Below are positions 63,114 through 64,000 of a stretch of 64,000 nucleotides of DNA, in pieces (positions within the stretch are counted from its first letter, which is position 1; every line of letters begins with the position of its first letter). A model generated the notes under the pieces. The model saw only the letters and a program-made list of their open reading frames with translations, searched no databases and was not told the DNA's origin. The position numbers were made by a program, and so were the translations under genes. The stretch comes from Macropodus opercularis (Eukaryota; Chordata; Actinopteri; Anabantiformes; Osphronemidae): contig CM061097.1 of the NCBI GenBank assembly GCA_030770545.1, forward strand, positions 1,860,501 through 1,924,500, given 5' to 3'.

Positions 63114-64000
63114 CTAGAGGAGAAATAACAGCAAACGAACATACAGATTCCACATAGTGTGAGGATCAAACACTAGTCTAAAGTTTTGCTGTGCATATCT
63201 GGTGCTGCTCATCTTCCCCTCATAGCAGGTGTAATTTCACACATGTACAGCATTACTGCTCCTCCGAGCCACACCTGCACTACTTACAGACCGGTGGTGC
63301 TGATTAAAAAAACAACTGACATCAGCAGTGGAAAAAAGAACAAACGCCTCGTGTCACACATCCGACCCCAGGGTGAAAGAGTGCAAATGAACGAGTGATC
63401 AGTCAGCTCACTATCTAATCATCTGTGTAATGTAACTTCCATTGTCTGTGCTCACCTGTGTCAGCAGCTGAGGCTTCTTCAAAATGTCAGACAGTCACTT
63501 ACTTTCTCTCCACACGTCTCATTTTCTCTCTCTCCCTCCCTCCTGCTCTTTCTTTGTTCTTCCATTACCCATTTTATGCCTTTGCACCTTGACAGATTGT
63601 TCAGCGTAAGCCCTGCTGGTACTTGTGACACCTAATAAAACATATCAGTTATACCAATTACAGTGAGCAAGGTGAAGGTGCAGCACAGTGTCTTTTTAAT
63701 TGATGTTTCAAACAGTTTGTAGATTCGTTCGCGTTCTTGTTCTCTAACTTAGGCACTGCTGAAGTTGAAGAATCACCACGATAAACAATCCATCATGCCT
63801 CCACGCTGCTGTTACAGGCTGACACATATTTACCTGCTATTCACTAGTTGTTGAGAAAAAAAACCCCAACAACACTTGGGCAGGTACAAAAATAGATTAT
63901 TTATACTTTAAGCCGTCCAGCAAAACCAGTGAGCAAACGTTACTACACACGATTATAAGGCAAATGAAAGTAAGTGACCAGGTTTAATATTTAAAGCAAG
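63114..64000. other. Gene-free end of the window
   Basis: No coding evidence. A minus-strand donor-like sequence (acacag|gtgagc, near 63450) has no acceptor that yields a convincing exon. A pyrimidine-rich run lies near 63500-63570. Confidence 0.5.

Noticed and set aside
1..64000. CRISPR arrays, bacterial operons, prophage or endogenous virus genes
   Set aside because: No regularly spaced repeats, no Shine-Dalgarno gene arrays, and no capsid, polymerase or reverse-transcriptase-like frames. The short tandems are ordinary microsatellites.

Overview
The window is vertebrate nuclear DNA, most likely from a percomorph-type teleost fish. Two recognisable genes are split into short exons with GT-AG introns. 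Dinucleotide microsatellites are frequent, CpG is not strongly depleted, and there is little transposon coding sequence. The sparse repeats resemble the tRNA-derived SINE relics common in ray-finned fish. No bacterial, viral or plasmid features were seen.

Layout. Positions 1-1022 are intron of a gene that begins outside the window. Positions 1023-1969 hold its last four coding exons, which encode the end of a RhoBTB GTPase best matched to RHOBTB2, on the + strand. A long candidate 3' UTR runs to an AATAAA at 7037. About 3.6 kb of gene-poor spacer follows, then a CpG-rich promoter region. Next comes a complete drebrin-family gene on the + strand, with 16 coding exons (10766-27753) that I could join in frame into 750 codons. 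It has an ADF-H actin-binding domain, a charged coiled coil, a Ser-Pro-rich segment, a Glu-rich segment and a C-terminal SH3 domain. Its first intron is 9.6 kb. Its 3' UTR starts with a CA microsatellite and has candidate poly(A) signals at 28560 and 29039.

From about 29.05 kb to the end (35 kb) I found no gene I can name. This tract has microsatellites, a 22-C homopolymer, a few degenerate SINE-like pieces, and A/T-rich blocks with TAATTA and CTAATGA cores that look like candidate conserved non-coding elements. It also has one good unassigned minus-strand exon candidate at 63047-63113 and a weaker one at 31927-32002. My reading is regulatory or intronic DNA of a neighbouring gene, perhaps on the minus strand.

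Biology. The RhoBTB2 relatives are atypical Rho GTPases that act as CUL3 ubiquitin-ligase adaptors. Drebrin-family proteins bind F-actin and, where an SH3 domain is present, couple actin to endocytosis and signalling. The two genes are tandem but need not share a pathway. The most interesting point is the drebrin gene: its body matches drebrin (DBN1) better than drebrin-like (DBNL), yet it ends in a DBNL-type SH3 domain. Its position next to RHOBTB2 suggests a drebrin paralogue that kept the SH3 domain.
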